Assembly (NCBI RefSeq): GCF_000455205.1
Contig: NZ_AUWQ01000040.1
Location: 1 to 39,705 of the forward strand
Direction: 5' to 3'
Source of the DNA: Mycobacterium sp. UM_CSW
Lineage (GTDB): Bacteria > Actinomycetota > Actinomycetes > Mycobacteriales > Mycobacteriaceae
DNA: 39,705 nt
This document shows positions 24,484 to 32,896 of the stretch, one piece after another. The notes under the pieces were generated by a model, which saw only the letters and a list, made by a program, of their open reading frames with translations, ran no database searches and was not told the DNA's origin. Each line of letters begins with the position of its first letter. Within the stretch, counting starts at the first letter, position 1. The position numbers were made by a program, and so were the translations under genes.

Positions 24484-25239
24484 GTGGTGGGTCGGCACAT
24501 TCACGTCATCGGCATCGGCGCCGGCGACCCGGGCTATGTGACCGTTCAGGCCATCGAGGCGCTCAACGACACCCAGGTTTTCTTCGCGATGGACAAGGGG
24601 GAGACGAAAAGCGAGCTGGTCGCCCTGCGACGCGAGATCTGTGCCCGGTTCATCCGGCAGCCCGGGTATCGCTTCGTGGAGTTGCCCGATCCCAAGCGCT
24701 CGACCGAGGCCGACTATCGGGACGCGGTCGCGGACTGGCACGCCGCGCGGGCGCGGGTGTGGGCGGACGCCATCTCCGCCGAGCTGGGCCCCGACGGCGT
24801 CGGCGCCTTCCTGGCCTGGGGCGACCCGTCGCTGTACGACAGCACGCTGCGCATCCTCGACGCCATCAAGGCCGAAGCCGCCGAGCTCGAGTTCAGTTAC
24901 GACGTCATCCCGGGCATCACCGCGGTCCAGGCGCTCACGGCTCGGCATCGCATCCCGCTCAACGAGGTCGGCGAGCCGGTCCTCATCACCACCGGCAGGC
25001 AGCTGCGGAGGAACGGCTTGGCCGGCTCGGCGGTGGTGATGCTCGACGCCGACTGCTCGTTTCAGACGTGCCCGCCCGACACGAAGATCTGGTGGGGCGC
25101 CTACCTCGGCACCGGTGACGAGCTGCTGGTGGCCGGCACCGTCGGCGAGGTCGCGGCGCGCATCGTGGCGCTGCGCGCCGACGCCCGCGCGCGGCACGGC
25201 TGGATCATGGACACCTATTTGCTCAGACCGGCAGACTGA
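24484..25239 (+). CDS. cobF: Precorrin-6A synthase (deacetylating) CobF
   Basis: This protein of about 251 residues is the SAM-dependent C1 methylase that removes the acetyl group from precorrin-5 in aerobic cobalamin synthesis. Visible motifs are HIHVIGIGAGDPGYVTVQA, the SAM-contact segment FLAWGDPSLYDSTL and VIPGITAVQAL. GTG 24484 is chosen; TTG 24475 and GTG 24487 are alternatives and none has a good ribosome binding site. The place between the Rv0943c- and Rv0944-like genes is where M. tuberculosis complex strains are reported to have lost cobF. The other cob genes are not in this window. Confidence 0.9.
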   Translation: MVGRHIHVIGIGAGDPGYVTVQAIEALNDTQVFFAMDKGETKSELVALRREICARFIRQPGYRFVELPDPKRSTEADYRDAVADWHAARARVWADAISAELGPDGVGAFLAWGDPSLYDSTLRILDAIKAEAAELEFSYDVIPGITAVQALTARHRIPLNEVGEPVLITTGRQLRRNGLAGSAVVMLDADCSFQTCPPDTKIWWGAYLGTGDELLVAGTVGEVAARIVALRADARARHGWIMDTYLLRPAD

Positions 25240-25244
25240 AGGGC

Positions 25245-26108
25245 GTGCCCGAACTACCCGAAATCGAAGCGCTCGTCGACCATTTGCGCCGCCACGCCGT
25301 CGGATCGACCATCGGTCGCGTCGACGTCGTTGCGTTTTCGGTGCTGAAGACCTTCGACCCGCCGATCAGCGTTCTGCACGGTCAATCGGTGACCGGGGCC
25401 CAGCGCTGGGGCAAATACCTAGGCTTGCAGGCCGGGCCGTTGTTCCTGATCGCCCACCTGTCGCGCGCGGGGTGGCTGCGGTGGTCGGACAAGCTGGCCG
25501 CGGCCCCGCTGCGTCCCGGCAAGGGCCCGATCGCCATGCGGGTGCACCTGGGCACGCGCGGTGAGGCACCCGGCTTCGACCTCACCGAGGCCGGCACGCA
25601 GAAGCGGCTGGCGGTGTGGCTCGTCGACGACCCGCAGCTGGTGCCCGGCATCGCCGCCCTCGGCCCCGATGCGCTGGAGCTCAGCCCCGAGGACCTGGCC
25701 GGGGTGCTGGCCGGCAACACCGGCCGGATCAAGACGGTCATCACCGATCAGAAGGTGATCGCGGGCATCGGCAACGCTTACAGCGACGAGATCCTGCACG
25801 TCGCGAAGATCTCGCCGTTCGCCACCGCGGGCAAGCTGTCCGACGAACAGCTCACCGCCCTGCACGACGCGATGATCTCGGTGCTGACTGACGCGGTGAG
25901 CCGCTCCGTCGGCCAGGGCGCCGCCATGCTCAAGGGGGAGAAGCGCTCCGGCCTTCGCGTGCACGCCCGCACCGGCCTGCCGTGCCCGGTCTGCGGGGAC
26001 ACCGTGCGCGAAGTGTCGTTCGCGGACAAGGCTTTTCAGTACTGCCCGACGTGCCAGACCGGCGGCAAGGTGCTCGCCGACCGCCGCTTGTCGCGGCTGC
26101 TCAAGTAG
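25245..26108 (+). CDS. Fpg/Nei-family DNA glycosylase, full length
   Basis: This 287-residue base-excision repair enzyme starts (M)PELPEIEAL, giving the catalytic N-terminal Pro and adjacent Glu after Met removal, which fixes GTG 25245 as the start. A helix-two-turn-helix segment ITDQKVIAGIGNAYSDEIL follows. The C-terminal zinc finger has CPVC and CPTC. The H37Rv gene at this position, Rv0944, is recalled as only about 158 residues and lacks the N-terminal half; here the protein is intact. It lies 5 nt after cobF, probably in one mRNA. The lesion preference is unknown. Confidence 0.9.
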   Translation: MPELPEIEALVDHLRRHAVGSTIGRVDVVAFSVLKTFDPPISVLHGQSVTGAQRWGKYLGLQAGPLFLIAHLSRAGWLRWSDKLAAAPLRPGKGPIAMRVHLGTRGEAPGFDLTEAGTQKRLAVWLVDDPQLVPGIAALGPDALELSPEDLAGVLAGNTGRIKTVITDQKVIAGIGNAYSDEILHVAKISPFATAGKLSDEQLTALHDAMISVLTDAVSRSVGQGAAMLKGEKRSGLRVHARTGLPCPVCGDTVREVSFADKAFQYCPTCQTGGKVLADRRLSRLLK

Positions 26109-26125
26109 CCGCCGGCAACGGTCGA

Positions 26126-26131
26126 TATGCT
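26126..26131 (+). promoter_or_regulatory. Candidate -10 element of a leaderless SDR mRNA
   Basis: TATGCT matches TAnnnT and ends 6 nt before the GTG at 26138. There is no Shine-Dalgarno sequence. It lies in the 29-nt gap after the glycosylase gene, so the SDR may have its own promoter here. Confidence 0.4.
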
Positions 26132-26137
26132 GCCCGG

Positions 26138-26887
26138 GTGACTCGTCAGAAGATCCTCATCACCGGCGCCAGTTCCGGCCTGGGCGCCGGGATGGCGCGC
26201 TCCTTCGCCGCCAAGGGCCGCGACCTCGGGCTGTGCGCCCGTCGCACCGACCGGCTCGACGAGTTGAAAGCCGAACTGACGCAACAGTATCCGGGAATCA
26301 AGATCGCCGTTGCCGCGCTGGACGTCAACGACCACGAGCAGGTGCCGAAGGTGTTCGCCGAAATCAGCGACGAGCTCGGCGGGGTCGACCGCATCGTCGT
26401 CAACGCCGGTATCGGCAAGGGTGCGAAGCTGGGCTCGGGCAAGCCGTGGGCGAACAAAGCGACCCTGGAGACCAACCTGGTCGCCGCCCTGGTGCAGATC
26501 GAGGCCGCGCTGGAATTGTTCGCCAAAAGCGGACAGGGCCATCTGGTGCTCATCTCGTCGGTGCTCGGCAACAAGGGGGTGCCGGGCGTCAAAGCCGCTT
26601 ACGCCGCAAGCAAAGCCGGGATGCGCTCGCTGGGTGAATCGCTGCGCGCCGAATACCGACGCGGCCCCATCAAGGTTTCGCTGATCGAGCCGGGCTACAT
26701 CGAGTCGGAGATGACCGCCAAGTCCGCGAGCACAATGTTCATGGTGGACAACGAAACTGGCGTCAAGGCGTTGGTCGACGCGATCGAGCGCGAACCCGGC
26801 CGCGCCGTCGTGCCGTGGTGGCCGTGGGCCCCGCTGGTCCAGTTGATGCGGGTGCTGCCGCCCCCGCTGACGAGGGTGTTCGCCTAG
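26138..26887 (+). CDS. Short-chain dehydrogenase/reductase, Rv0945-like
   Basis: This 249-residue SDR has TGASSGLG at residues 9-16, NAG at 89-91, catalytic Ser at 140/141 and Y155/K159 in YAASK. The C-terminal part PGRAVVPWWPWAPLVQLMRVLPPPL is hydrophobic and Pro/Trp-rich, as in SDRs that work close to membranes. The substrate is unknown. GTG 26138 is chosen because it directly precedes the conserved N-terminus. The stop is 3 nt from that of convergent pgi. Confidence 0.88.
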   Translation: MTRQKILITGASSGLGAGMARSFAAKGRDLGLCARRTDRLDELKAELTQQYPGIKIAVAALDVNDHEQVPKVFAEISDELGGVDRIVVNAGIGKGAKLGSGKPWANKATLETNLVAALVQIEAALELFAKSGQGHLVLISSVLGNKGVPGVKAAYAASKAGMRSLGESLRAEYRRGPIKVSLIEPGYIESEMTAKSASTMFMVDNETGVKALVDAIEREPGRAVVPWWPWAPLVQLMRVLPPPLTRVFA

Positions 26888-26890
26888 CCG

Positions 26891-28555
26891 TCAGCTCGTG
26901 CGTCCGCGCTCGGTGCGGTAGCGGCGGACCAGCGCGTCGGTCGAGCTGTCGGTCTGCGGCGCGGGTGAGGCGTCGCCGGTGATCACCGGAAGCAGCGCCT
27001 TGGCCTGCGTTTTGCCTAGCTCGACACCCCACTGGTCGAATGAGTCGATGCCCCAGATCACCCCCTCGGTGAAGACCTGGTGTTCGTAGAGCGCAATCAG
27101 CTGACCCAGCACCGACGGGGTGAGCCGGTCGGCCAAAATCGAAGTGGACGGCCGGTTTCCGGGCATCACCTTGTGCGGCACAACGTCGGGGGGTGTGCCC
27201 TCGGCGGCGATCTCCTCGGCGGTCTTGCCGAACGCCAGCACCTGAGTCTGGGCGAAGAAGTTGCTCATCAACAGGTCGTGCATGCTGCCCGTGCCGTCGG
27301 CGGTGGCCAGGTCGTCGGTGGGTTGGCTGAAGCCGATGAAATCGGCCGGCACCAGCCGGGTGCCCTGGTGCAGCAACTGGTAGAACGCGTGCTGGCCATT
27401 GGTTCCCGGTTCGCCCCAGAAGATTTCACCGGTGTCGGTGGTGACCGGCGTGCCGTCGGCGCGGGTCGACTTGCCGTTGGATTCCATGGTCAGCTGTTGC
27501 AGGTAGGCCGCGAAGCGGGCCAGGTCGTTCGAATACGGCAGCACCGCGCGCGATTGCGCGCCCATGAAGTTGGAGTACCACAGCCCGATCAGGCCGAGCA
27601 GCACCGGCGCGTTCGACTCCAGCGGGGCGGTCTGGAAATGCCGGTCGACGATGTGGAATCCGGACAGGAAATCAGCGAACGCCTCCTTGCCGATGACGGC
27701 CATCACCGACAGCCCGATCGCCGAGTCGACCGAATAGCGCCCGCCGACCCAGTCCCAGAACCCGAACATGTTGTCGGTGTTGATGCCGAAGTCGTCGACC
27801 AGGCGCTTGTTGGTGGAGACCGCCACGAAATGCTTGGACACCGCGGCGTCGCCGAGCGCGTCGGTCAGCCAACGGCGCGCGGCGGTCGCGTTGGTCAGCG
27901 TCTCCAGGGTGGAGAAGGTCTTCGACGCGACGATGAAAAGCGTTGTAGCCGGGTCCAAGTCGGCCAGCTTGGCGACCAGGTCGGCGGGGTCGATGTTGGA
28001 GACGAAGCGCGCCGAGATTCCGGCGTCCGCGTAGTGGCGCAGCGCCTGGTAAGCCATGGCCGGCCCCAGGTCCGACCCGCCGATCCCGATGTTGACCACG
28101 GTGCTGATCTTTTTCCCGGTGGCCCCGGTCCATTCACCGCTGCGTAACCGGTCGGTGAAGTCGCCCATCTTGTCCAGCACGGCGTGCACGTCCTCGACGA
28201 CGTTCTGGCCGTCGACGATCAGCTCGGCGTCCCGCGGCAGCCGCAGCGCGATGTGCAGCACGGCCCGGTCCTCGGAGGTGTTGATGTGTGCGCCGGAGAA
28301 CATCTGGTCGCGGCGCTCCTCGAGGTTAGCCGTGCGCGCCAGGTCGACCAGCAGCCCCAGCGTCTCTCGGGTCACCCGGTGTTTGCTGTAGTCGATGTAG
28401 AGGTCGCCGGCGGTCACGGTGAGCTCGCGGCCGCGATCGGGGTCCTCGTCGAAGAACTGCCGCAGATGGGTCTGGCCGATTTGTTCGTGATGCCTGCGCA
28501 GGGCGTCCCACGCCGGGGTGGCGGTGATGTCGGGGATGGTTTGCAGGGAGGTCAT
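26891..28555 (-). CDS. pgi: Glucose-6-phosphate isomerase
   Basis: This 554-residue enzyme interconverts glucose 6-phosphate and fructose 6-phosphate in the cytosol. The sugar-phosphate isomerase fold is clear from [14 protein letters not shown], the phosphate-binding [31 protein letters not shown] (near PROSITE signature 1) and [11 protein letters not shown] near the C-terminus. Full length equals the H37Rv protein within a residue or so. ATG 28555 has AGGG 8 nt upstream. The chorismate mutase gene lies 52 nt upstream on the same strand, so read-through from it is possible. Confidence 0.96.
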   Translation of the reverse strand: MTSLQTIPDITATPAWDALRRHHEQIGQTHLRQFFDEDPDRGRELTVTAGDLYIDYSKHRVTRETLGLLVDLARTANLEERRDQMFSGAHINTSEDRAVLHIALRLPRDAELIVDGQNVVEDVHAVLDKMGDFTDRLRSGEWTGATGKKISTVVNIGIGGSDLGPAMAYQALRHYADAGISARFVSNIDPADLVAKLADLDPATTLFIVASKTFSTLETLTNATAARRWLTDALGDAAVSKHFVAVSTNKRLVDDFGINTDNMFGFWDWVGGRYSVDSAIGLSVMAVIGKEAFADFLSGFHIVDRHFQTAPLESNAPVLLGLIGLWYSNFMGAQSRAVLPYSNDLARFAAYLQQLTMESNGKSTRADGTPVTTDTGEIFWGEPGTNGQHAFYQLLHQGTRLVPADFIGFSQPTDDLATADGTGSMHDLLMSNFFAQTQVLAFGKTAEEIAAEGTPPDVVPHKVMPGNRPSTSILADRLTPSVLGQLIALYEHQVFTEGVIWGIDSFDQWGVELGKTQAKALLPVITGDASPAPQTDSSTDALVRRYRTERGRTS

Positions 28556-28607
28556 GATTTGACCCTAGTGCGGTCCGACGGGGCGGAGCCAGGTGTGACG
28601 GATGGCC

Positions 28608-28880
28608 TCAGTGGCCGAGCCGGCCCCGGCCCAGCCGCAGCAACAGCATCGCCAGGTCTTTACCGTCGGGACCGAGCTCGCTGTAGCGCTCGATGACCTT
28701 CATCTCGCGGCTGTGGACCAGCCGGGTGCCGCCGGACGCCATCCGTACCTTGCCGATCGCCTGCGATACTTCGGCTCGCCGCTTCACCGCGGCGAGGATC
28801 TCGGCGTCCAGTCGGTCGATCTCCTGGCGCAACGCGTCAATGTCGGTAGCCTCTTGGGACTCGACCATCTCGATGTTCAT
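28608..28880 (-). CDS. Chorismate mutase, AroQ-delta type
   Basis: This 90-residue helical enzyme converts chorismate to prephenate, the first step toward Phe and Tyr. It closely follows Rv0948c, including KRRAEVSQAIGKVRMASGGTRLVHSREMKVIERY and the C-terminal LGRGRLGH. In M. tuberculosis this intracellular enzyme is weak alone and is activated by binding the DAHP synthase AroG through that tail. ATG 28880 is preferred because GGAG lies 7 nt upstream; an in-frame ATG at 28922 would add 14 residues (MRPEPPHQEN...) and has only a distant GAGG. A leader peptide and terminator hairpin lie directly upstream. Confidence 0.93.
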   Translation of the reverse strand: MNIEMVESQEATDIDALRQEIDRLDAEILAAVKRRAEVSQAIGKVRMASGGTRLVHSREMKVIERYSELGPDGKDLAMLLLRLGRGRLGH

Positions 28881-28936
28881 CTCTAACTCCGCATTCTCTT
28901 GATGTGGGGGTTCTGGTCTCATCCGTTATCGGGCCT

Positions 28937-28981
28937 CACAAAAGAGACGAGCCCCGAATCCGGAAGCGGACCACGGGGCTC
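28937..28981 (-). terminator. Attenuator-type terminator hairpin before chorismate mutase
   Basis: Read on the minus strand, GAGCCCCG (28981-28974) pairs perfectly with CGGGGCTC (28956-28949). Inside, TCCG-CTTC-CGGA forms a second 4-bp stem. The stem is followed by CTCTTTTG, a short U-rich run, as in an intrinsic terminator. It stands between the leader peptide stop (28993) and the enzyme start (28880). An 11-nt stretch of the upstream leader hairpin (CCGGCCAGCGG) can pair with CCGCTTCCGG in the terminator top, an alternative, antiterminating fold. Confidence 0.6.
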
Positions 28982-28992
28982 TGCGAAAGCAG

Positions 28993-29043
28993 CTACACCA
29001 CGGGCACCGCTGGCCGGTACCCATAAAAAAATCGGCGCTGCAT
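28993..29043 (-). CDS. Leader peptide rich in Phe and Tyr, for chorismate mutase attenuation
   Basis: A 16-codon frame, MQRRFFYGYRPAVPVV, is too short for ordinary gene calling. Codons 5-9 are Phe-Phe-Tyr-Gly-Tyr (TTT TTT TAT GGG TAC), the end products of the pathway started by chorismate mutase. GGTGAG lies 8 nt upstream of the ATG. Directly after the Tyr codons a hairpin GGGTACCG/CGGTGCCC (29022-29015 with 29009-29002; one G-U pair) begins, then CTGC-TTTC-GCAG, then the terminator. This is the classic layout of ribosome-mediated attenuation. Stalling at scarce Phe/Tyr-tRNA would cover the first arm and let the antiterminator form. Confidence 0.6.
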   Translation of the reverse strand: MQRRFFYGYRPAVPVV

Positions 29044-29268
29044 GTTGAGCACTCACCGAGTGTGCCACTAAGGGCCGTAACCACGCAAAAGGGTCTTAGT
29101 GATCATCGACGTCAGCAATCAAATAGGTTCGGTGGCCGCCCGCCCACGATCCTTCGCGACCGGAGTCCAGGGTCATCGAAGGCGGCCCTGAGTTGCGTTC
29201 CGGCTCCGGCCGCGAAGCCCAGACATCCGATCAGCCCGGCATGGTTCGATGCTCACGGCGTTCGCTCT

Positions 29269-32200
29269 ATGGTGAAAACCGTGCTCACAAAAGTACTGGT
29301 CGCTAACAGGGGCGAGATCGCCATCCGCGCCTTTCGGGCGGCCTACGAACTGCAAATGGCCACCGTGGCGATCTACCCGTACGAAGACCGCAATTCTGTG
29401 CACCGGCTGAAAGCCGACGAGTCGTATCAGATCGGCGAGGAGGGGCACCCGGTGCGGGCCTATTTGTCGGTTGACGAGATCGTCGCCACCGCCCTGGCGT
29501 GCGGAGCGGACGCGATCTACCCCGGGTATGGATTCCTTTCGGAGAATCCAGACTTGGCGACGGCGTGCGCGGCCGCGGGCATTACGTTCGTCGGCCCGAG
29601 CGCTGAGGTGCTCGAGCTGACGGGCAACAAGTCGCGGGCTATTGCGGCGGCGAGGGCGGCGGGTCTTCCGGTGCTGGCCTCCTCTGCACCCTCGACATCA
29701 GTGGACGAGCTGGTGTCGGCCGCCGAGTCCATGGCCTTCCCTCTGTTCGTCAAGGCGGTGGCCGGCGGAGGCGGCCGCGGGATGCGCCGAGTTACCGACG
29801 CGGCGGCGCTGCCCGAGGCAATCGAGGCGGCAAGCCGCGAGGCCGAGTCCGCCTTCGGCGATGCCTCGGTGTTCCTCGAGCAGGCCGTGCTCAACCCGCG
29901 GCACATCGAGGTGCAGATTCTGGCCGACACCCGGGGCAACGTGATGCACCTCTACGAGCGGGATTGCAGCGTCCAACGCCGGCATCAGAAGGTCATCGAA
30001 ATCGCACCGGCGCCGAACCTGGATCCCGAATTGCGGGAGCGCATCTGCGCGGACGCGGTGAAGTTCGCACAAAGTATCGGCTATACATGCGCAGGCACGG
30101 TCGAGTTTTTGCTAGACGAGCGCGGCAACCACGTGTTCATCGAGATGAACCCGCGCATCCAGGTCGAGCACACCGTCACCGAGGAGATCACCGACGTCGA
30201 CCTGGTGTCCGCCCAGCTGCAGGTTGCCGGGGGGCAGACCCTGGAACAGATTGGCTTGAGCCAGGATTCGCTCGTCCCGCACGGCGCGGCGCTGCAGTGC
30301 CGCATCACCACCGAGGATCCGGCCAACGGATTCCGTCCGGACACGGGTCGAATCACCGCCTATCGCACCCCGGGTGGGGCGGGAATTCGGTTGGATGGCG
30401 GAACGACGCTGGGGGCCGAGATCAGTGCGCATTTCGATTCGATGCTGATCAAACTGACCTGTCGGGGCCGGGATTTTTCCACGGCCGTGCGGCGTGCGCG
30501 GCGCGCGGTTGCGGAGTTCCGCATCCGCGGCGTGTCGACGAACATTCCCTTCTTGCAATCGGTTCTGGACGACGCGGATTTCCAGGCCGGCCGTATCACG
30601 ACGTCGTTCATCGAGCAGCATCCACAGCTGCTCACGGCGCGCAGTTCGGCGGACCGCGGCACCAAGATCCTCACGTACCTGGCCGACGTAACGGTCAACA
30701 AGCCGCACGGTGAACGCCCCTCGGCTGTGTACCCGAACGACAAGCTTCCTGACATAGACCTGTCGACGGATCCGCCAGCAGGATCCAAGCAGCGCCTGAT
30801 CGAACTCGGGCCGGAGCGGTTCGCGGGGTGGCTACGCCAGTCGCCGGGCGTCCGTGTCACGGATACCACGTTCCGCGACGCGCACCAGTCCCTGCTGGCT
30901 ACGAGGGTGCGCACCAGCGGACTGGTCATGGTGGCGCCATACATCGCCCGGATGATGCCCCAGCTGCTGTCGGTCGAATGCTGGGGCGGGGCGACTTACG
31001 ACGTCGCGCTGCGCTTTTTGAAGGAGGACCCATGGGAGCGGCTCGCGGCCTTGCGTGAAGCGATGCCCAACATCTGCCTACAAATGCTGCTGCGCGGGCG
31101 CAACACCGTTGGCTACACGCCCTATCCCGAGACCGTCACGACGGCATTCGTCGAGGAGGCGACTGCGACCGGCATCGACATCTTTCGGATCTTCGACGCG
31201 CTGAACAACGTCGACTCGATGCGCCCCGCGATCGACGCGGTTCGCCAAACCGGTACCGCCGTAGCCGAGGTGGCGATGTCCTACACGGGCGATCTCAGCG
31301 ATCCGGCCGAAAAGCTCTACACCCTGGACTACTACCTGAAGCTGGCCGAACAGATTGTGACGGCGGGCGCACACGTGCTGGCGATCAAGGACATGGCCGG
31401 GCTGTTACGCGCCCCCGCCGCGACCACACTGGTTTCCGCGCTCAAGGCTCGGTTCGACCTGCCGGTGCACGTACATACGCACGACACTCCCGGTGGGCAA
31501 TTGGCGACCTACGCGGCGGCCTGGCACGCCGGAGCCGATGCCGTCGATGGCGCAGCGGCGCCGCTGGCCGGGACTACCAGCCAGCCAGCGCTGTCCTCCA
31601 TCGTGGCCGCCGCAGCGCATACCGAATACGACACCGGCCTGTCCCTGGCCTCCGTGTGCGATCTGGAGCCGTACTGGGAGGCGTTGCGCAAGGTGTACGC
31701 GCCGTTCGAATCCGGGCTGCCCGCCCCGACAGGGCGGGTGTACCGCCATGAAATCCCGGGTGGGCAATTGTCTAACCTGCGTCAGCAGGCGATCGCGCTG
31801 GGTTTCGGTGACCGGTTCGAAGAGATCGAAGATGCCTACGCCGGGGCCGATGCCATCCTCGGGCATCTGGTCAAGGTGACCCCGTCGAGCAAGGTGGTCG
31901 GGGACTTGGCGCTGGCCCTCGTCGGCGCAGGCGTCAGCGCGCAGGATTTCGCCGATGACCCGGCGCGTTACGACATTCCGGACTCGGTCATCGGTTTCCT
32001 GCGTGGGGAACTTGGTGACCCGCCCGGCGGTTGGCCCGAGCCTTTACGCACCAAGGCATTACAGGGGCGCGGTCCGGCGAAGGCGGAGCAACAGCTGTCA
32101 GCCGAGGATGAAAAGGCGTTGGCCGCAAGGGGTATCGACCGCCAGGCAACGCTGAATCGGCTGCTGTTCCCCGGACCGACCAAAGAATTCGAGGACCATC

Positions 32201-32664
32201 GTGAGCAATACGGCGACACCTCCCGGCTGAGCGCCAATCAGTTCTTTTATGGACTTCGGCAGGGGGACGAACACCGTGTCGAGCTGGAGCGCGGTGTGGA
32301 GTTGCTCATCGGTCTAGAGGCGATTTCCGATGCCGACGAACGCGGCATGCGGACAGTGATGTGCATCCTCAACGGGCAGTTGCGTCCGGTCGTGGTGCGT
32401 GACCGCAGCATCGCCGCCGATGTGCCGAATGCTGAGAAGGCTGACCGTAACAATCCGGATCACGTCGCGGCCCCATTTGCCGGGGTCGTCACCGTGACTG
32501 TGGCCATCGATGAGGAAGTCGCTACGGGACAGACGATTGCGACGATCGAAGCGATGAAGATGGAGGCTGCCGTTACTGCTCCGAAGGCGGGCAAGGTCGC
32601 ACGGGTAGCGGTGTCTCACACCGCACAAGTCGAGGGTGGCGACCTGTTGGTGGTTATCAGCTAA
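29269..32664 (+). CDS. pyc: Pyruvate carboxylase
   Basis: This protein of about 1131 residues is a single-chain biotin enzyme that carboxylates pyruvate to oxaloacetate. Domain order is standard: biotin carboxylase (1 to about 450, with VLVANRGEIAIRAFRA, the ATP-grasp loop AVAGGGGRGMRRV and EMNPRIQVEHTVTEE), carboxyltransferase (about 540-830, TFRDAHQSLLATRVR), a linker, and a biotin carrier domain with the biotinylated Lys K1097 in EAMKM. It is very similar to Rv2967c (pca), which in H37Rv lies elsewhere. ATG 29269 begins MVKTVLTKVLVANRG; GTG 29281 is another choice. No good ribosome binding site is seen. The 225 nt between the leader peptide and this start hold both promoters. Confidence 0.95.
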   Translation: MVKTVLTKVLVANRGEIAIRAFRAAYELQMATVAIYPYEDRNSVHRLKADESYQIGEEGHPVRAYLSVDEIVATALACGADAIYPGYGFLSENPDLATACAAAGITFVGPSAEVLELTGNKSRAIAAARAAGLPVLASSAPSTSVDELVSAAESMAFPLFVKAVAGGGGRGMRRVTDAAALPEAIEAASREAESAFGDASVFLEQAVLNPRHIEVQILADTRGNVMHLYERDCSVQRRHQKVIEIAPAPNLDPELRERICADAVKFAQSIGYTCAGTVEFLLDERGNHVFIEMNPRIQVEHTVTEEITDVDLVSAQLQVAGGQTLEQIGLSQDSLVPHGAALQCRITTEDPANGFRPDTGRITAYRTPGGAGIRLDGGTTLGAEISAHFDSMLIKLTCRGRDFSTAVRRARRAVAEFRIRGVSTNIPFLQSVLDDADFQAGRITTSFIEQHPQLLTARSSADRGTKILTYLADVTVNKPHGERPSAVYPNDKLPDIDLSTDPPAGSKQRLIELGPERFAGWLRQSPGVRVTDTTFRDAHQSLLATRVRTSGLVMVAPYIARMMPQLLSVECWGGATYDVALRFLKEDPWERLAALREAMPNICLQMLLRGRNTVGYTPYPETVTTAFVEEATATGIDIFRIFDALNNVDSMRPAIDAVRQTGTAVAEVAMSYTGDLSDPAEKLYTLDYYLKLAEQIVTAGAHVLAIKDMAGLLRAPAATTLVSALKARFDLPVHVHTHDTPGGQLATYAAAWHAGADAVDGAAAPLAGTTSQPALSSIVAAAAHTEYDTGLSLASVCDLEPYWEALRKVYAPFESGLPAPTGRVYRHEIPGGQLSNLRQQAIALGFGDRFEEIEDAYAGADAILGHLVKVTPSSKVVGDLALALVGAGVSAQDFADDPARYDIPDSVIGFLRGELGDPPGGWPEPLRTKALQGRGPAKAEQQLSAEDEKALAARGIDRQATLNRLLFPGPTKEFEDHREQYGDTSRLSANQFFYGLRQGDEHRVELERGVELLIGLEAISDADERGMRTVMCILNGQLRPVVVRDRSIAADVPNAEKADRNNPDHVAAPFAGVVTVTVAIDEEVATGQTIATIEAMKMEAAVTAPKAGKVARVAVSHTAQVEGGDLLVVIS

Positions 32665-32864
32665 CGGGCGCCTCGAGGCAGCCGGGCGCCATCGCGGATG
32701 ACGTCCGACGCCCGTGGCCCTGGCGCCGACCGCGGCGCCCTGTGCTGCGGCTCGGCTGGATTCAGGGTTCATCGCCGCTATCGCAGAGTTGCGTGTGCTC
32801 ATAGGTGTCGTCGGGGAGTCCGGCACCGCTGGTCGCGCCGCGCCGGAGCCCCTGGCCAGCGAAG

Positions 32865-32887
32865 TAGTCGGTGGGCGGCGGTAAATT
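32865..32887 (+). promoter_or_regulatory. PafBC-type (RecA-NDp) DNA-damage promoter of uvrD1
   Basis: TAGTCGGTG, exactly 8 nt, then TAAATT. The published RecA/LexA-independent damage promoter of mycobacteria is TTGTCRGTG-N8-TAnnnT, so eight of nine bases of the upstream element, the spacing and the -10 all fit. It ends 9 nt before the uvrD1 ATG, so the 5' leader would be 2-3 nt or absent. PafBC is the activator known to act at such promoters. Confidence 0.7.
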
Positions 32888-32896
32888 TGGAGCGAC

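Noticed and set aside
28881-28922. Longer chorismate mutase start at ATG 28922
   Set aside because: Only a distant GAGG (11 nt) precedes it, while ATG 28880 has GGAG at 7 nt and gives the 90-residue enzyme; it stays possible as an alternative.
28926-29024. Second short frame in the chorismate mutase leader (MGTGQRCPWCSC..., 32 codons with two Trp)
   Set aside because: It has no ribosome binding site, runs through both arms of the terminator hairpin, and its codons do not suit Phe/Tyr sensing as well as the frame at 29043.
28923-29060. tRNA or riboswitch in the structured region before chorismate mutase
   Set aside because: No T-loop or anticodon arrangement and no known riboswitch core was recognised; the leader peptide with terminator explains the stems.
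32665-32896. LexA/SOS box before uvrD1
   Set aside because: No TCGAAC-N4-GTTCGA-like sequence is present; the PafBC-type motif explains damage control better.
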